In this document: piece by piece, positions 11,216 to 19,805 of the stretch | How the letters are laid out: each line of letters begins with the position of its first letter | Position numbering within the stretch: the first letter of the stretch is position 1 | Assembly (NCBI RefSeq): GCF_000961095.1 | Contig: NZ_CP011058.1 | Span: 2,442,501-2,506,500, forward strand | Direction: 5' to 3' | From: Paenibacillus beijingensis | GTDB lineage: Bacteria > Bacillota > Bacilli > Paenibacillales > Paenibacillaceae | Length of the DNA: 64,000 nt | Translations under genes and position numbers: made by a program | The notes under the pieces: model-generated | What the model was told of the DNA's origin: nothing | Seen by the model: only the letters and a program-made list of their open reading frames with translations | The model's database searches: none

Positions 11216-12430
11216 ATGTCTAAACCGAAAGTGTTCGAAAAACCGACCGGCGTCAAAGATTACCTTCCCCACGCGGTGGCGAAGCTGCGCCATATCGAGC
11301 GGGAAGTGCTGCAGTGCATGAACCGCTGGGGCTACGAGCAAATCATGACGCCTACGATGGAATATTACGATACGGTTGGGGCGGCAAGCTCCACCTCCGA
11401 CCAGAAGCTGTTCAAGCTGCTGAACAACCGCGGCACGACGCTCGTGCTGCGCTCGGAGATGACGTCTCCGATTGCGCGCGTCGTGTCTTCGCTGCTGAAG
11501 GAGCAGCCGTTTCCGCTGCGCCTCTCCTACCACGCCAATGTGTTCCGCGCGATCGAGGAAGAAGCGGGACGGGATGCGGAGTTTTTCCAAACCGGCGTGG
11601 AGCTGGTGGGCGACGCTTCGGCGGCAGCCGACGCTGAAGTGGTGGCGCTGGCGATTGCGTCGCTCAAGGCGGCAGGGGTGGAACGGTTTAAAATCGCCAT
11701 GGGCCATGTCGGGTTCCTGAACGGCCTGTTCGAAGAGACGCTCAAAGGGCGGCAGGACGAGCAGGAGGATCTGAAAAAGTGTCTGCTCGGACGCGATTAT
11801 GTCGGCTACCGCGAACGGCTGCGCGAGCTGGCGCTTGAGGAGCCGCTGCAGCGGGAGCTGGAAGGCATTCTGCGGCTGCGCGGCGGGTCGGAGATCTGCG
11901 AGCAGGCGCTGCAGCTGAGCGGCGATGCGACCGCCCAGGCGTCGATCCGGCATCTGTGCGAAATATGGGATGTGCTGAAGGCGTACGGCGTGTGCGAGCA
12001 TGTGCTGATCGATTTGACGATGATCGGCGACTTTTCCTATTATACCGGCATGACGTTCGAAGGGTACGCCGCCGATTTGGGCTTCCCGGTCGTCAGCGGC
12101 GGACGGTACGACAATTTGCTGACCCAGTTCGGACGTCCGGCGCCGGCGACGGGCTTCGCGTTGAAAACGAACCGCATTCTGGAGCTGGTCGGGGGCGAAG
12201 CGGAAGGCGACGGGCGCCGGCTGCTGATCGGCTATGACCGGGCCGGCCGTGACCATGCGCTGGCGGAAGCGCAGCGGCTAAGAGAAAGCGGCGCTGTTGT
12301 CGTAACGGAGCCGATGGAGTCGGAGAGCGGGATCGAGCGGCTTCCGGACGGGGGAGCGGTCCGTTACGGAGGACGGACGTACGGCGTGTTTATGCCATTT
12401 TTCAAAACGGAAGGAGGCAGCGGCGCATGA
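11216..12430 (+). CDS. hisZ: ATP phosphoribosyltransferase regulatory subunit
   Basis: 404-residue histidyl-tRNA-synthetase-like protein without aminoacylation function. In bacteria with short HisG it forms the regulatory half of ATP phosphoribosyltransferase, the first enzyme of histidine synthesis. Class II synthetase motifs can be seen (RSEMTSPIARV near 79-89, the YYTGMTFEGY block near 275-284). It is followed by a 4-base ATGA overlap with hisG, suggesting translational coupling. The ribosome site (GGGTGA) is weak. Confidence 0.92.
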   Translation: MSKPKVFEKPTGVKDYLPHAVAKLRHIEREVLQCMNRWGYEQIMTPTMEYYDTVGAASSTSDQKLFKLLNNRGTTLVLRSEMTSPIARVVSSLLKEQPFPLRLSYHANVFRAIEEEAGRDAEFFQTGVELVGDASAAADAEVVALAIASLKAAGVERFKIAMGHVGFLNGLFEETLKGRQDEQEDLKKCLLGRDYVGYRERLRELALEEPLQRELEGILRLRGGSEICEQALQLSGDATAQASIRHLCEIWDVLKAYGVCEHVLIDLTMIGDFSYYTGMTFEGYAADLGFPVVSGGRYDNLLTQFGRPAPATGFALKTNRILELVGGEAEGDGRRLLIGYDRAGRDHALAEAQRLRESGAVVVTEPMESESGIERLPDGGAVRYGGRTYGVFMPFFKTEGGSGA

Positions 12431-13068
12431 GCGGCAATCGGGATATACTGAAGGTAGCGATGCCTAAAGGGCGTATATATAAGCAGGCTTCGCGCTTGTT
12501 CCGTGAAGCGGGCCTGCCGATTCCGAGCGATTTCGACGATACGCGCAAGCTTATTATCGAGGTGCCGGAGGCGGGCATGGAATTCATTATGGCTAAACCC
12601 GTCGATGTGCCGACCTATGTCGAATACGGCGTGGCCGACATCGGCGTCGTCGGCAAAGACGTGCTGATGGAAGAGAACAAGGATGTGTACGAGCTGCTCG
12701 ATCTGGGCATCGCCAAATGCCGGATGTCGGTCATCGGACTGCCGGACTGGAAGCCGGTCATCAATCCGCGCGTGGCGACGAAGTATCCGAACGTGGCGTC
12801 GCAATATTTTCGCGAGCAGGGGCAGCAGGTGGAAGTGATCAAGCTGAACGGTTCCATCGAGCTGGCGCCGCTGATCGGCCTTGCCGACCGGATCGTCGAT
12901 ATGGTGGAAACGGGGCAGACGCTGCGCGAGAACGGCCTCGTCGAAATGGAATCGATCTTCGGCATTACGAGCCGGCTCATTGCGAACCGCGTAAGCTACC
13001 GGATGAAAAATGAAGCGATACAGAGCCTCTGCGACCGTTTGCAGGCATCGATATCGGCCCGCGTGTAA
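12427..13068 (+). CDS. hisG: ATP phosphoribosyltransferase catalytic subunit, short form
   Basis: 213 residues, the short HisG form that needs HisZ. It condenses ATP with PRPP. The N-terminal KVAMPKGRIYKQA segment and the LADRIVDMVETGQTLRENGL block (PRPP-binding region, about 156-175) are typical. It overlaps hisZ by 4 bases. Confidence 0.95.
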   Translation: MSGNRDILKVAMPKGRIYKQASRLFREAGLPIPSDFDDTRKLIIEVPEAGMEFIMAKPVDVPTYVEYGVADIGVVGKDVLMEENKDVYELLDLGIAKCRMSVIGLPDWKPVINPRVATKYPNVASQYFREQGQQVEVIKLNGSIELAPLIGLADRIVDMVETGQTLRENGLVEMESIFGITSRLIANRVSYRMKNEAIQSLCDRLQASISARV

Positions 13069-13100
13069 GGTGTGCGGTTAGGGAAAGGGGAGTATGAAGC

Positions 13101-14393
13101 ATGAGAATCATGCGTGCGGAGCAGTTTGACCTCTCTCGCGAAGTGGAGTACGGAACGCCGGAGCAAAATGAAACGGTCAAAGCGGTTGTGGATGCCGTCC
13201 GCTCTGAAGGCGACGCGGCGCTGCTTGCGTATACGGAACGGTTCGACGGCGTGCGCCTGGATGCGGCGTCGCTGCGGGTAACGGACGCGGAAATCGCGGC
13301 TGCGTACGAGCGTGTCGAGGAGGATTTTCTGGAGGCGATCCGCGCCGCGGCCGCCAACATCCGCTCGTTCCACGAGAAGCAGATGCGCTCCTCGTGGATG
13401 GATTTGCAGCCGGACGGCACGGTGCTGGGCCAAATATTGCGGCCGCTGAAACGCGTCGGCGTTTATGTACCCGGCGGCAAGGCGGCTTATCCGTCGTCCG
13501 TGCTCATGAACGTCATCCCGGCGCAGGTGGCCGGCGTGCCGGAAATTGTGATGGTGACGCCGCCCGCAACCGGCGGCACGGAAGGCATCGACCCGTATAT
13601 TCTCGTTGCCGCCGCGGAAGCGGGCGTCAAGGAGATGTACCGGGTCGGCGGGGCGCAGGCGGTGGCCGCGCTGGCATACGGCACGGCGAGCATTCCGCCG
13701 GTGGACAAAATTTGCGGCCCCGGCAACATCTATGTGGCGCTGGCGAAGCGCGCCGTGTTCGGCGTCGTCGACATCGACAGCATCGCCGGACCGAGCGAGA
13801 TTGCAGTGCTGGCCGACGAGACGGCCGATCCAGCTTATGTCGCGGCCGATCTGCTGTCGCAGGCGGAGCATGACGAGATGGCGTCGGCCATTCTCGTCAC
13901 GCCGTCGGCGGCGCTCGCCGAAGCGGTAGCGGCCGAGGTCGATCGGCAGCTGGCGGACCTGCCGCGCCGCGAGATTGCGCGCGCCTCGATCGACAGCTAC
14001 GGCGCGGCGCTGCTCGTCGATTCGCTGGAAGCGGGCATCGACGTCATTAACGCGCTGGCGCCGGAACATCTGGAGGTGCTGACCGCCGACCCGATGAGCC
14101 TGCTCGGGCGGATCGAGAACGCGGGGGCTATTTTTCTCGGGCCGTACAGCTCGGAGCCGGTCGGGGATTACTTCGCAGGACCGAATCATATTCTGCCGAC
14201 GAACGGCACGGCGCGGTTCTCGTCGCCGGTTAATGTGGACGACTTCCTGAAGAAGTCGAGCCTGATCTATTACAGCCGCGAGGCTCTGCTTGCAGGCGGC
14301 GACAAAATTATGACGCTCGCCCGCTACGAAGGGCTGGAAGGGCACGCCAGGGCCGTCGAGCTGCGGCTGCGGCGGGAACGCGGCGAAGGCTAG
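13101..14393 (+). CDS. hisD: Histidinol dehydrogenase
   Basis: 430-residue NAD- and zinc-dependent enzyme of the last two steps of histidine synthesis. Typical segments include VYVPGGKAAYPSSVLMN (about 120-136), VDKICGPGNIYV (about 203-214) and LLSQAEHDEMASAIL (about 252-266), holding the zinc ligands. ATG 13101 is 8 bases from AAGGGGAG. Very GC-rich codon use compared with the island genes further right. Confidence 0.96.
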   Translation: MRIMRAEQFDLSREVEYGTPEQNETVKAVVDAVRSEGDAALLAYTERFDGVRLDAASLRVTDAEIAAAYERVEEDFLEAIRAAAANIRSFHEKQMRSSWMDLQPDGTVLGQILRPLKRVGVYVPGGKAAYPSSVLMNVIPAQVAGVPEIVMVTPPATGGTEGIDPYILVAAAEAGVKEMYRVGGAQAVAALAYGTASIPPVDKICGPGNIYVALAKRAVFGVVDIDSIAGPSEIAVLADETADPAYVAADLLSQAEHDEMASAILVTPSAALAEAVAAEVDRQLADLPRREIARASIDSYGAALLVDSLEAGIDVINALAPEHLEVLTADPMSLLGRIENAGAIFLGPYSSEPVGDYFAGPNHILPTNGTARFSSPVNVDDFLKKSSLIYYSREALLAGGDKIMTLARYEGLEGHARAVELRLRRERGEG

Positions 14394-14525
14394 ACCGAGG
14401 TGCTGGCGCGCTTGTTGAAATCAAGGCGACAATATCTGCGCGGACCGTGCTTGCCGTCGCATCAGCGGATGGGGGCTTTAGGCCGCGCTTAAAACCGATA
14501 GAACGATGCGAAAAGAGGGATTATT

Positions 14526-15125
14526 ATGGCGGATAACGTCAACCGCTCGGCCGAGGTGGCCCGCAAGACGAACGAAACCGACATCAAGCTGGCTTTTGCC
14601 GTCGATGGCAGCGGCACGGCAAAGATTGAAACGGACGTTCCGTTTCTGAACCATATGCTGGACTTGTTCACGAAGCACGGCCAATTCGACCTTGAGGTGG
14701 AAGCGCGCGGCGATGTGGACATCGACGACCACCACACGGTGGAAGATATCGGCATCTGCCTCGGGCAGACGCTGCGCGAAGCGCTCGGCGACAAGCGCGG
14801 CATCAAGCGTTACGCGAGCGTATTCGTGCCGATGGACGAGGCGCTTGCCCAGGTCGTGATCGACCTGAGCAACCGGCCGCACTTCGAATACCGCGCGGAG
14901 TATCCTTCGCAGCAGGTCGGAAGCTTCTCAACGGAGCTGGTGCATGAATTTCTGTGGAAGCTGGCGCTCGAAGCGCGCATGACGCTGCACGTCATCGTCC
15001 ATTACGGCGTCAACACGCATCACATGATCGAAGCGGTGTTCAAGGCGCTGGGCCGCGCTCTCGACGAGGCGACCAGCATTGATCCCCGCGTGCAAGGAGT
15101 GCCTTCGACGAAAGGGGTGCTCTAA
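14526..15125 (+). CDS. hisB: Imidazoleglycerol-phosphate dehydratase
   Basis: 199-residue monofunctional HisB (no phosphatase domain). The manganese-binding motifs DIDDHHTVEDIGI (about 66-78) and HVIVHYGVNTHHMIEA (about 156-171) are intact. A 132-base gap separates it from hisD; it holds no terminator I can see. Confidence 0.95.
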   Translation: MADNVNRSAEVARKTNETDIKLAFAVDGSGTAKIETDVPFLNHMLDLFTKHGQFDLEVEARGDVDIDDHHTVEDIGICLGQTLREALGDKRGIKRYASVFVPMDEALAQVVIDLSNRPHFEYRAEYPSQQVGSFSTELVHEFLWKLALEARMTLHVIVHYGVNTHHMIEAVFKALGRALDEATSIDPRVQGVPSTKGVL

Positions 15126-15126
15126 C

Positions 15127-15750
15127 ATGATCGCGATTATCGATTACGGCATGGGCAATTTGCACAGCGTCAGCAAGGCGGTCGAGCGGCTCGGCTACGA
15201 AGCGGTCGTAACGGCCGATCCGGCCGTGATTATGGCTGCGGACGGCGCGATTTTGCCGGGCGTCGGCGCTTTTGGCGACGCGATGGAAAACTTGCGCGAA
15301 ACCGGGCTGGACGCCGTGACGAAAGCGTACGCCGCCTCCGGCAAGCCGCTGCTCGGCATCTGTCTCGGCATGCAGCTGCTGTTTACCGAAGGGGAGGAGC
15401 ACGGCGACCACAAGGGGCTCGATCTGCTGCCCGGCCGTGTCGTCCGGTTCCAAGGCGATTACAAAATTCCGCATATGGGCTGGAACAAGCTGCAATTCGG
15501 TCAGGAAAGCCCGCTGCTGCGCGGACTGGAGGAAGGGCACGTATACTTTGTCCATTCCTATCATGCGCTGCCTGAGGAAGCAAGCGATCTGCTGGCGACA
15601 ACCGATTATTATCAGCAGGTTACAGCCGTCGTCGGACGCGGCAGCGTGTACGGCATGCAGTTCCATCCGGAAAAAAGCGGCGAGCTCGGCATGAGCCTGC
15701 TCGGCAACTTCCTGGCGCTCAGCGGCAGCCCCAAAGCGACGGGCGTTTAA
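15127..15750 (+). CDS. hisH: Imidazole glycerol phosphate synthase, glutaminase subunit
   Basis: 207-residue class I glutamine amidotransferase. The catalytic cysteine is in GICLGMQLLF (Cys80 by count), with the His/Glu pair in MQFHPEKSGE near the C-terminus. It supplies ammonia to HisF, encoded two genes on. The start ATG 15127 follows AAAGGGG and is one base past the hisB stop. Confidence 0.95.
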   Translation: MIAIIDYGMGNLHSVSKAVERLGYEAVVTADPAVIMAADGAILPGVGAFGDAMENLRETGLDAVTKAYAASGKPLLGICLGMQLLFTEGEEHGDHKGLDLLPGRVVRFQGDYKIPHMGWNKLQFGQESPLLRGLEEGHVYFVHSYHALPEEASDLLATTDYYQQVTAVVGRGSVYGMQFHPEKSGELGMSLLGNFLALSGSPKATGV

Positions 15751-15853
15751 GGTTCATCGGCGAGTGCGCTCACCGCATGATGGTCGTGCAGAAGCTGCGT
15801 AACGAACGGCATTGTTATATAGATTGGGATTACGATAAGCGGAGGAATTTTTG

Positions 15854-16585
15854 ATGTCTACCTTTACGATATATCCGGCGATCGACATTCGCGGGGGCAA
15901 AGCCGTCCGTCTCGTGCAGGGCGATTACAACCAGGAGACGGTCTACAACGACAGCCCCGTCAGCGCGGCCACGGAATGGGAGGCGCAGGGCGCTTCTTGG
16001 ATTCACCTGGTCGACTTGGACGGCGCCAAAGCCGGTAAACCCGTCAACGACGCCCTGATCGGCGACATTGCGCGCAGCGTGCAGGTGCCGGTGCAGATCG
16101 GCGGCGGCCTGCGCACGTTCGAAGATGTGGAGCGCCTGCTCGGTCTCGGCGTATCGCGCGTCATTCTCGGCACGGCTGCGATCGAAGACCGCGCGTTTGT
16201 CGAGCGCGTGCTCGGCACGTACGGCGATAAAGTTGCGATCGGCATCGACGCGCGCGGCGGCTTGGTGGCGACCCGCGGCTGGCTGGAAACGTCGGAGGTG
16301 AAAGCCGAGGATTTGGCCAAGGAGCTCGCGGCGAAGGGCGCTTCGACGTTCATCTTTACCGACATTTCGCGCGACGGCATGATGAAGGGCCCGAATGTGG
16401 AGGCGATTGTGTCGCTGGCGAAAGTTTCCGGCGCGAGCGTCATCGCTTCCGGCGGCGTCAGCGTTCTGGACGATTTGAAGCGGCTTGCGGCCCACACCGC
16501 AGAAGGCGTATCCGGCGCCATCGTCGGCAAAGCGCTCTATACGGGCAGCATCTCGCTGGCCGAAGCGGTCCGCGAAATCGGCTGA
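15854..16585 (+). CDS. hisA: ProFAR isomerase
   Basis: 243-residue TIM barrel carrying out the Amadori rearrangement in histidine synthesis. The two phosphate-binding half-barrel motifs and the catalytic Asp residues are present (PAIDIRGGKAVRL at the N-terminus, FTDISRDGMMKGP near 170). ATG 15854 is 7 bases from GGAGGAA; TTG 15851 is also in frame but closer. Confidence 0.95.
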   Translation: MSTFTIYPAIDIRGGKAVRLVQGDYNQETVYNDSPVSAATEWEAQGASWIHLVDLDGAKAGKPVNDALIGDIARSVQVPVQIGGGLRTFEDVERLLGLGVSRVILGTAAIEDRAFVERVLGTYGDKVAIGIDARGGLVATRGWLETSEVKAEDLAKELAAKGASTFIFTDISRDGMMKGPNVEAIVSLAKVSGASVIASGGVSVLDDLKRLAAHTAEGVSGAIVGKALYTGSISLAEAVREIG

Positions 16586-16632
16586 GGAAAAAGGGCTTCA
16601 CTTACTTACTGCTTTGGAAAGGGGTCACCGAT

Positions 16633-17391
16633 ATGTTGGCCAAACGCATTATTCCCTGCCTGGACGTGAAGGACGGGCGGGTCGTGAAAGGCGTCAACTT
16701 CGTCAATCTGCGCGATGCGGGCGATCCGGTCGAGCTGGCGGCGACGTATGACCGCGAAGGCGCCGACGAGCTTGTATTTCTGGACATCTCGGCTTCGGTC
16801 GAAGGACGGGCGACGATGGTCGAGGTCGTAAAGCGGACCGCGGGTGAAATTACGATTCCGTTCACGGTCGGCGGCGGCATTTCCCATGTAGACGATATGA
16901 AGCGGCTGCTGCGCGCGGGCGCGGACAAGATCGGCATTAACACGGCAGCGGTGCGCAATCCCGCGCTCGTATCGGACGGGGCCCGCAAATTCGGCTCCCA
17001 GTGCATCGTCGTGGCGATCGACGCCAAGTTCAACCCGGAGTGGGGCGAGTGGGAGGTTTACACCCACGGCGGACGGAGCGCGACCGGCATCCGCACCCTT
17101 GAATGGGCCAAACGCGTGGAATCGCTCGGCGCGGGCGAAATTTTGCTGACGAGCATGGACGCCGACGGGACGAAGGACGGTTTCGACGTGAAGCTGACGC
17201 GCGCGGTTTCCGATTCGCTCGGCATCCCCGTAATCGCTTCGGGCGGCGCAGGCCGCGTGGAGCATTTCAGTGAAGTGTTTGAGGACGGCCATGCCGACGC
17301 CGGCCTGGCGGCAACGATTTTTCACTACAAGGAAATGACGATCGAGGACGTGAAGAGCGATTTGCGCAGGAAAGGAGTCGAGGTGCGATGA
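16633..17391 (+). CDS. hisF: Imidazole glycerol phosphate synthase, cyclase subunit
   Basis: 252-residue TIM barrel partner of HisH. CLDVKDGRVVKGVNF at residues 9-23 carries the catalytic Asp11, and the second catalytic aspartate is in LLTSMDADGTKDGFD near 130. Ends in a 4-base overlap with hisI. Confidence 0.96.
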   Translation: MLAKRIIPCLDVKDGRVVKGVNFVNLRDAGDPVELAATYDREGADELVFLDISASVEGRATMVEVVKRTAGEITIPFTVGGGISHVDDMKRLLRAGADKIGINTAAVRNPALVSDGARKFGSQCIVVAIDAKFNPEWGEWEVYTHGGRSATGIRTLEWAKRVESLGAGEILLTSMDADGTKDGFDVKLTRAVSDSLGIPVIASGGAGRVEHFSEVFEDGHADAGLAATIFHYKEMTIEDVKSDLRRKGVEVR

Positions 17392-18095
17392 GCGGTATTG
17401 ACAACGGAACGCAGCTAAAGCTTGAAGATATTTACGGCCAAATCAAATGGAATGAGGCGGGGCTCGTGCCTGCGGTCGTGCAGGATGCGGTGAGCAAGGA
17501 AGTGCTCATGCTGGCTTACATGAACCGCGAATCACTTGCCCGCTCCCTCGAAACCGGCGAGACGGTGTTCTGGAGCCGCTCTCGCGGCGAGCTGTGGCAC
17601 AAAGGCGCGACGAGCGGCCATACGCAGCGCATTCGTTCGCTGCATTACGATTGCGACGGCGATACGCTGCTCGTGCGGGTGGAGCAGAACGGGGCAGCAT
17701 GCCATACGGGGAAATACAGCTGCTTCTTCAATGAGATTCCCGTAGAAGGCGCGGCGGCGGCTTCTCACGGCAAGGACGGCGCGGCGGACCGGTTCGCGGC
17801 GCTCGGCAAGTTGGAGGCGACGATCGCGCAGCGCTACGCCGAACGTCCCGAGGGCACGTACACGACGTATTTGTTCGAGAAAGGCGTCGACAAGATTTTG
17901 AAGAAGGTTGGCGAAGAAACGTCGGAAGTTATTATCGCCGCCAAAAACAAAGACAACGATGAGCTGCGCAGCGAAGCGAGCGACCTTATTTTTCACCTGA
18001 TGGTGCTGCTGCGCGAACGCGGCCTGTCGCTGGACGAGCTGCTGCGCGAGCTGTCGGAACGTCACGGAAAGCCGACCACGAACAAAATGCGCTAA
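17388..18095 (+). CDS. hisI: Bifunctional phosphoribosyl-AMP cyclohydrolase / phosphoribosyl-ATP pyrophosphatase
   Basis: 235 residues. The N-terminal HisI domain (about 15-120) has FWSRSRGELWHKGATSGH and the zinc-binding YDCDGD and AACHTGKYSCF motifs. The C-terminal HisE domain (about 140-225) has VGEETSEVIIAAKN. The fusion covers steps 2 and 3 of the pathway, as in B. subtilis. It overlaps hisF by ATGA. Last gene of the his operon; no hisC or histidinol phosphatase gene is in the window. Confidence 0.95.
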   Translation: MSGIDNGTQLKLEDIYGQIKWNEAGLVPAVVQDAVSKEVLMLAYMNRESLARSLETGETVFWSRSRGELWHKGATSGHTQRIRSLHYDCDGDTLLVRVEQNGAACHTGKYSCFFNEIPVEGAAAASHGKDGAADRFAALGKLEATIAQRYAERPEGTYTTYLFEKGVDKILKKVGEETSEVIIAAKNKDNDELRSEASDLIFHLMVLLRERGLSLDELLRELSERHGKPTTNKMR

Positions 18096-18246
18096 GGCAG
18101 GCGGGCTGAGGATCGAACCCCGGGAACGGCGCGAGGAAAGCGGCCCGCAGACTTGGCCGAGAGCGGCGGTTCGGACAAAAGCCGGGCGGAAGACTCGGCT
18201 GAAGGCGGCGGGGCGGGTAAAGGGTGCTTCAATACTCAGCTGACGG

Positions 18247-18280
18247 CCGGCAGCGTTAATCCGGAGCTGCCGGTGCTTTT
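18247..18280 (+). terminator. Possible terminator of the his operon
   Basis: CCGGCAGC (18247-18254) pairs with GCTGCCGG (18266-18273). A T-run follows after three bases. Position 150 bases after hisI fits, but the gap before the T-run weakens it. Confidence 0.5.
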
Positions 18281-18602
18281 TGCCACCGCTGCCGGCAATC
18301 GGCCGGGTTGCCGCCTCAGCATGAACGTTGCGGTGAACAATGCGGGATTTTCAGAGGTACAGGTGTTAAAGCGGCTTAAGGGATTATGTGCTAAAGAGGA
18401 TAGAGATCCGGCTCATGCAGAGCACTGTTTGACGATCCTATGCCCCTTCGGCACGTAATCCTCTGTTTTTGGGCCTCATCGGCCGATATCCGCCGGCTTA
18501 AGATCGGGCCAATATTTGCCTGCAGACGCGCCAATTGCCGAAAAAAGCCGGATTCATGCAGTTAGCGGCGTCATGCAGGCGAAAAACCATTAGGATTCAT
18601 TT

Positions 18603-18630
18603 TTGAAAAATCAGGTTTTACATGTATAAT
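18603..18630 (+). promoter_or_regulatory. Promoter of prs
   Basis: TTGAAA, 16-bp spacer and a perfect TATAAT, 71 bases before the start codon. Confidence 0.75.
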
Positions 18631-18701
18631 GAAGATTGTTGAACAAGCTGGCGAAAGTTCGTTCAGGATAAATTATTGGTTCCAAGGCTTAGGAGGGTAT
18701 C

Positions 18702-19652
18702 ATGTTTAGCGATAAGGTGCGAATTTTTTCGGGTTCTTCCAACCCGGAATTGGCGGAGAAGATCAGTCATGAATTGGGGTTGCCGCTCGGCAGCGTGAAG
18801 CTGTCGCGTTTCAAGGGCGGAGAAATTTACGTTCACTACGAGGAGACGATCCGGAACTGTCACGTCTTTATCGTGCAGTCGTTCTCACATCCGATCAATG
18901 AGCATTTCGTCGAACTGCTCGTCATGATCGACGCGGCGAAACGGGCTTCCGCCAAGACGGTCAACATCATTATGCCGTACTACGGTTATGCGCGCCAGGA
19001 ACGGAAAGCGGCGCCGCGCGAACCGATTTCGGCAAAAATGCTGGCCGATGTACTGACGACCGTCGGTGCAACCCGGGTGATGACAATCGATCTTCACGCT
19101 CCCGCAATTCAAGGGTTCTTCAATATTCCGGTGGATCACCTGACGGCGCTGGATTTGATCAGCGATTATCTGAAGGAGAAGAACATCAAAAATCCGGTTA
19201 TCGTTTCCCCGGACGCCGGCCGTGCGACTACGGCGGAGAAGCTCGCGAACCAACTGGATTCGCCATTCGCAATCATGATCAAGAAGCGGCCCGCGCACAA
19301 CGAATCGGTGATTACACACGTTATCGGCGACGTCGAAGGACAGACCCCGATCATTATCGAGGATCTGATCGATACGGGATCGACGATCGTTAACGTTGTG
19401 GAAAGCTTGAAGGAACGCGGCGCGGAAGACGTGTACGTCTGCGCGACGCACCCGCTTTTCTCCGGCAACGCCCTGCAGCGCTTGGACCATGAGTGTATTA
19501 AAGAAGTTGTCGTAACGGACTCGATTATGCTGCCAGCTAATCGCTCGGATCGTTTCAAAGTATTGTCGGTTGCACCGATGCTGGCCGACGCAACCAAAAT
19601 CATTATTCAAGGCGGCTCGATCAGCACGCTGTTCAAGGACGCCGGCATTTAA
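18702..19652 (+). CDS. prs: Ribose-phosphate pyrophosphokinase (PRPP synthetase), divergent
   Basis: 316-residue enzyme that makes PRPP from ribose 5-phosphate and ATP. Family landmarks include YARQERKAAPREPISAKM (ATP flap, about 90-107), DLHAPAIQGFF near 132 and the PRPP loop near 220. That loop reads EDLIDTGST, where I expect DD[MI]IDTAGT, so the protein is divergent or a second paralogue. It lies just after the his operon, whose first enzyme uses PRPP, but has its own promoter. Excellent AGGAGGG ribosome site. Confidence 0.88.
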   Translation: MFSDKVRIFSGSSNPELAEKISHELGLPLGSVKLSRFKGGEIYVHYEETIRNCHVFIVQSFSHPINEHFVELLVMIDAAKRASAKTVNIIMPYYGYARQERKAAPREPISAKMLADVLTTVGATRVMTIDLHAPAIQGFFNIPVDHLTALDLISDYLKEKNIKNPVIVSPDAGRATTAEKLANQLDSPFAIMIKKRPAHNESVITHVIGDVEGQTPIIIEDLIDTGSTIVNVVESLKERGAEDVYVCATHPLFSGNALQRLDHECIKEVVVTDSIMLPANRSDRFKVLSVAPMLADATKIIIQGGSISTLFKDAGI

Positions 19653-19760
19653 TTGAATCCGCCCGGGCAAGGCGGCTATAACAGGATGGGGAAATCGCGG
19701 ATGTTCACGGAGCGTCCGCGATTTTTGCCACATTTTCTAGCGTGTGTGGATAGGCTTGAA

Positions 19761-19771
19761 TATGGTATAAT
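19761..19771 (+). promoter_or_regulatory. Extended -10 promoter of the TPR gene
   Basis: TGGTATAAT is a consensus extended -10, about 35 bases before the start codon. The -35 region is weak, as usual for this promoter type. Confidence 0.5.
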
Positions 19772-19805
19772 CGGGAAAAATCGTGCGCACGGAGGTGCTT
19801 TGGAG

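Larger units (their letters stand above)
18096..18701 (+). other. 606-base gap between the his operon and prs
   Basis: The first 350 bases are GC-rich and contain an open frame (18153-18458) without recognisable product. The gap also holds a possible terminator at 18247-18280 and the prs promoter at 18603-18630. I see no RNA gene or riboswitch fold here. Confidence 0.5.

Noticed and set aside
18153..18458. 101-residue open frame after hisI
   Set aside because: No ribosome site, low-complexity Gly/Ser/Ala start, and it spans the likely his terminator. No recognisable domain.
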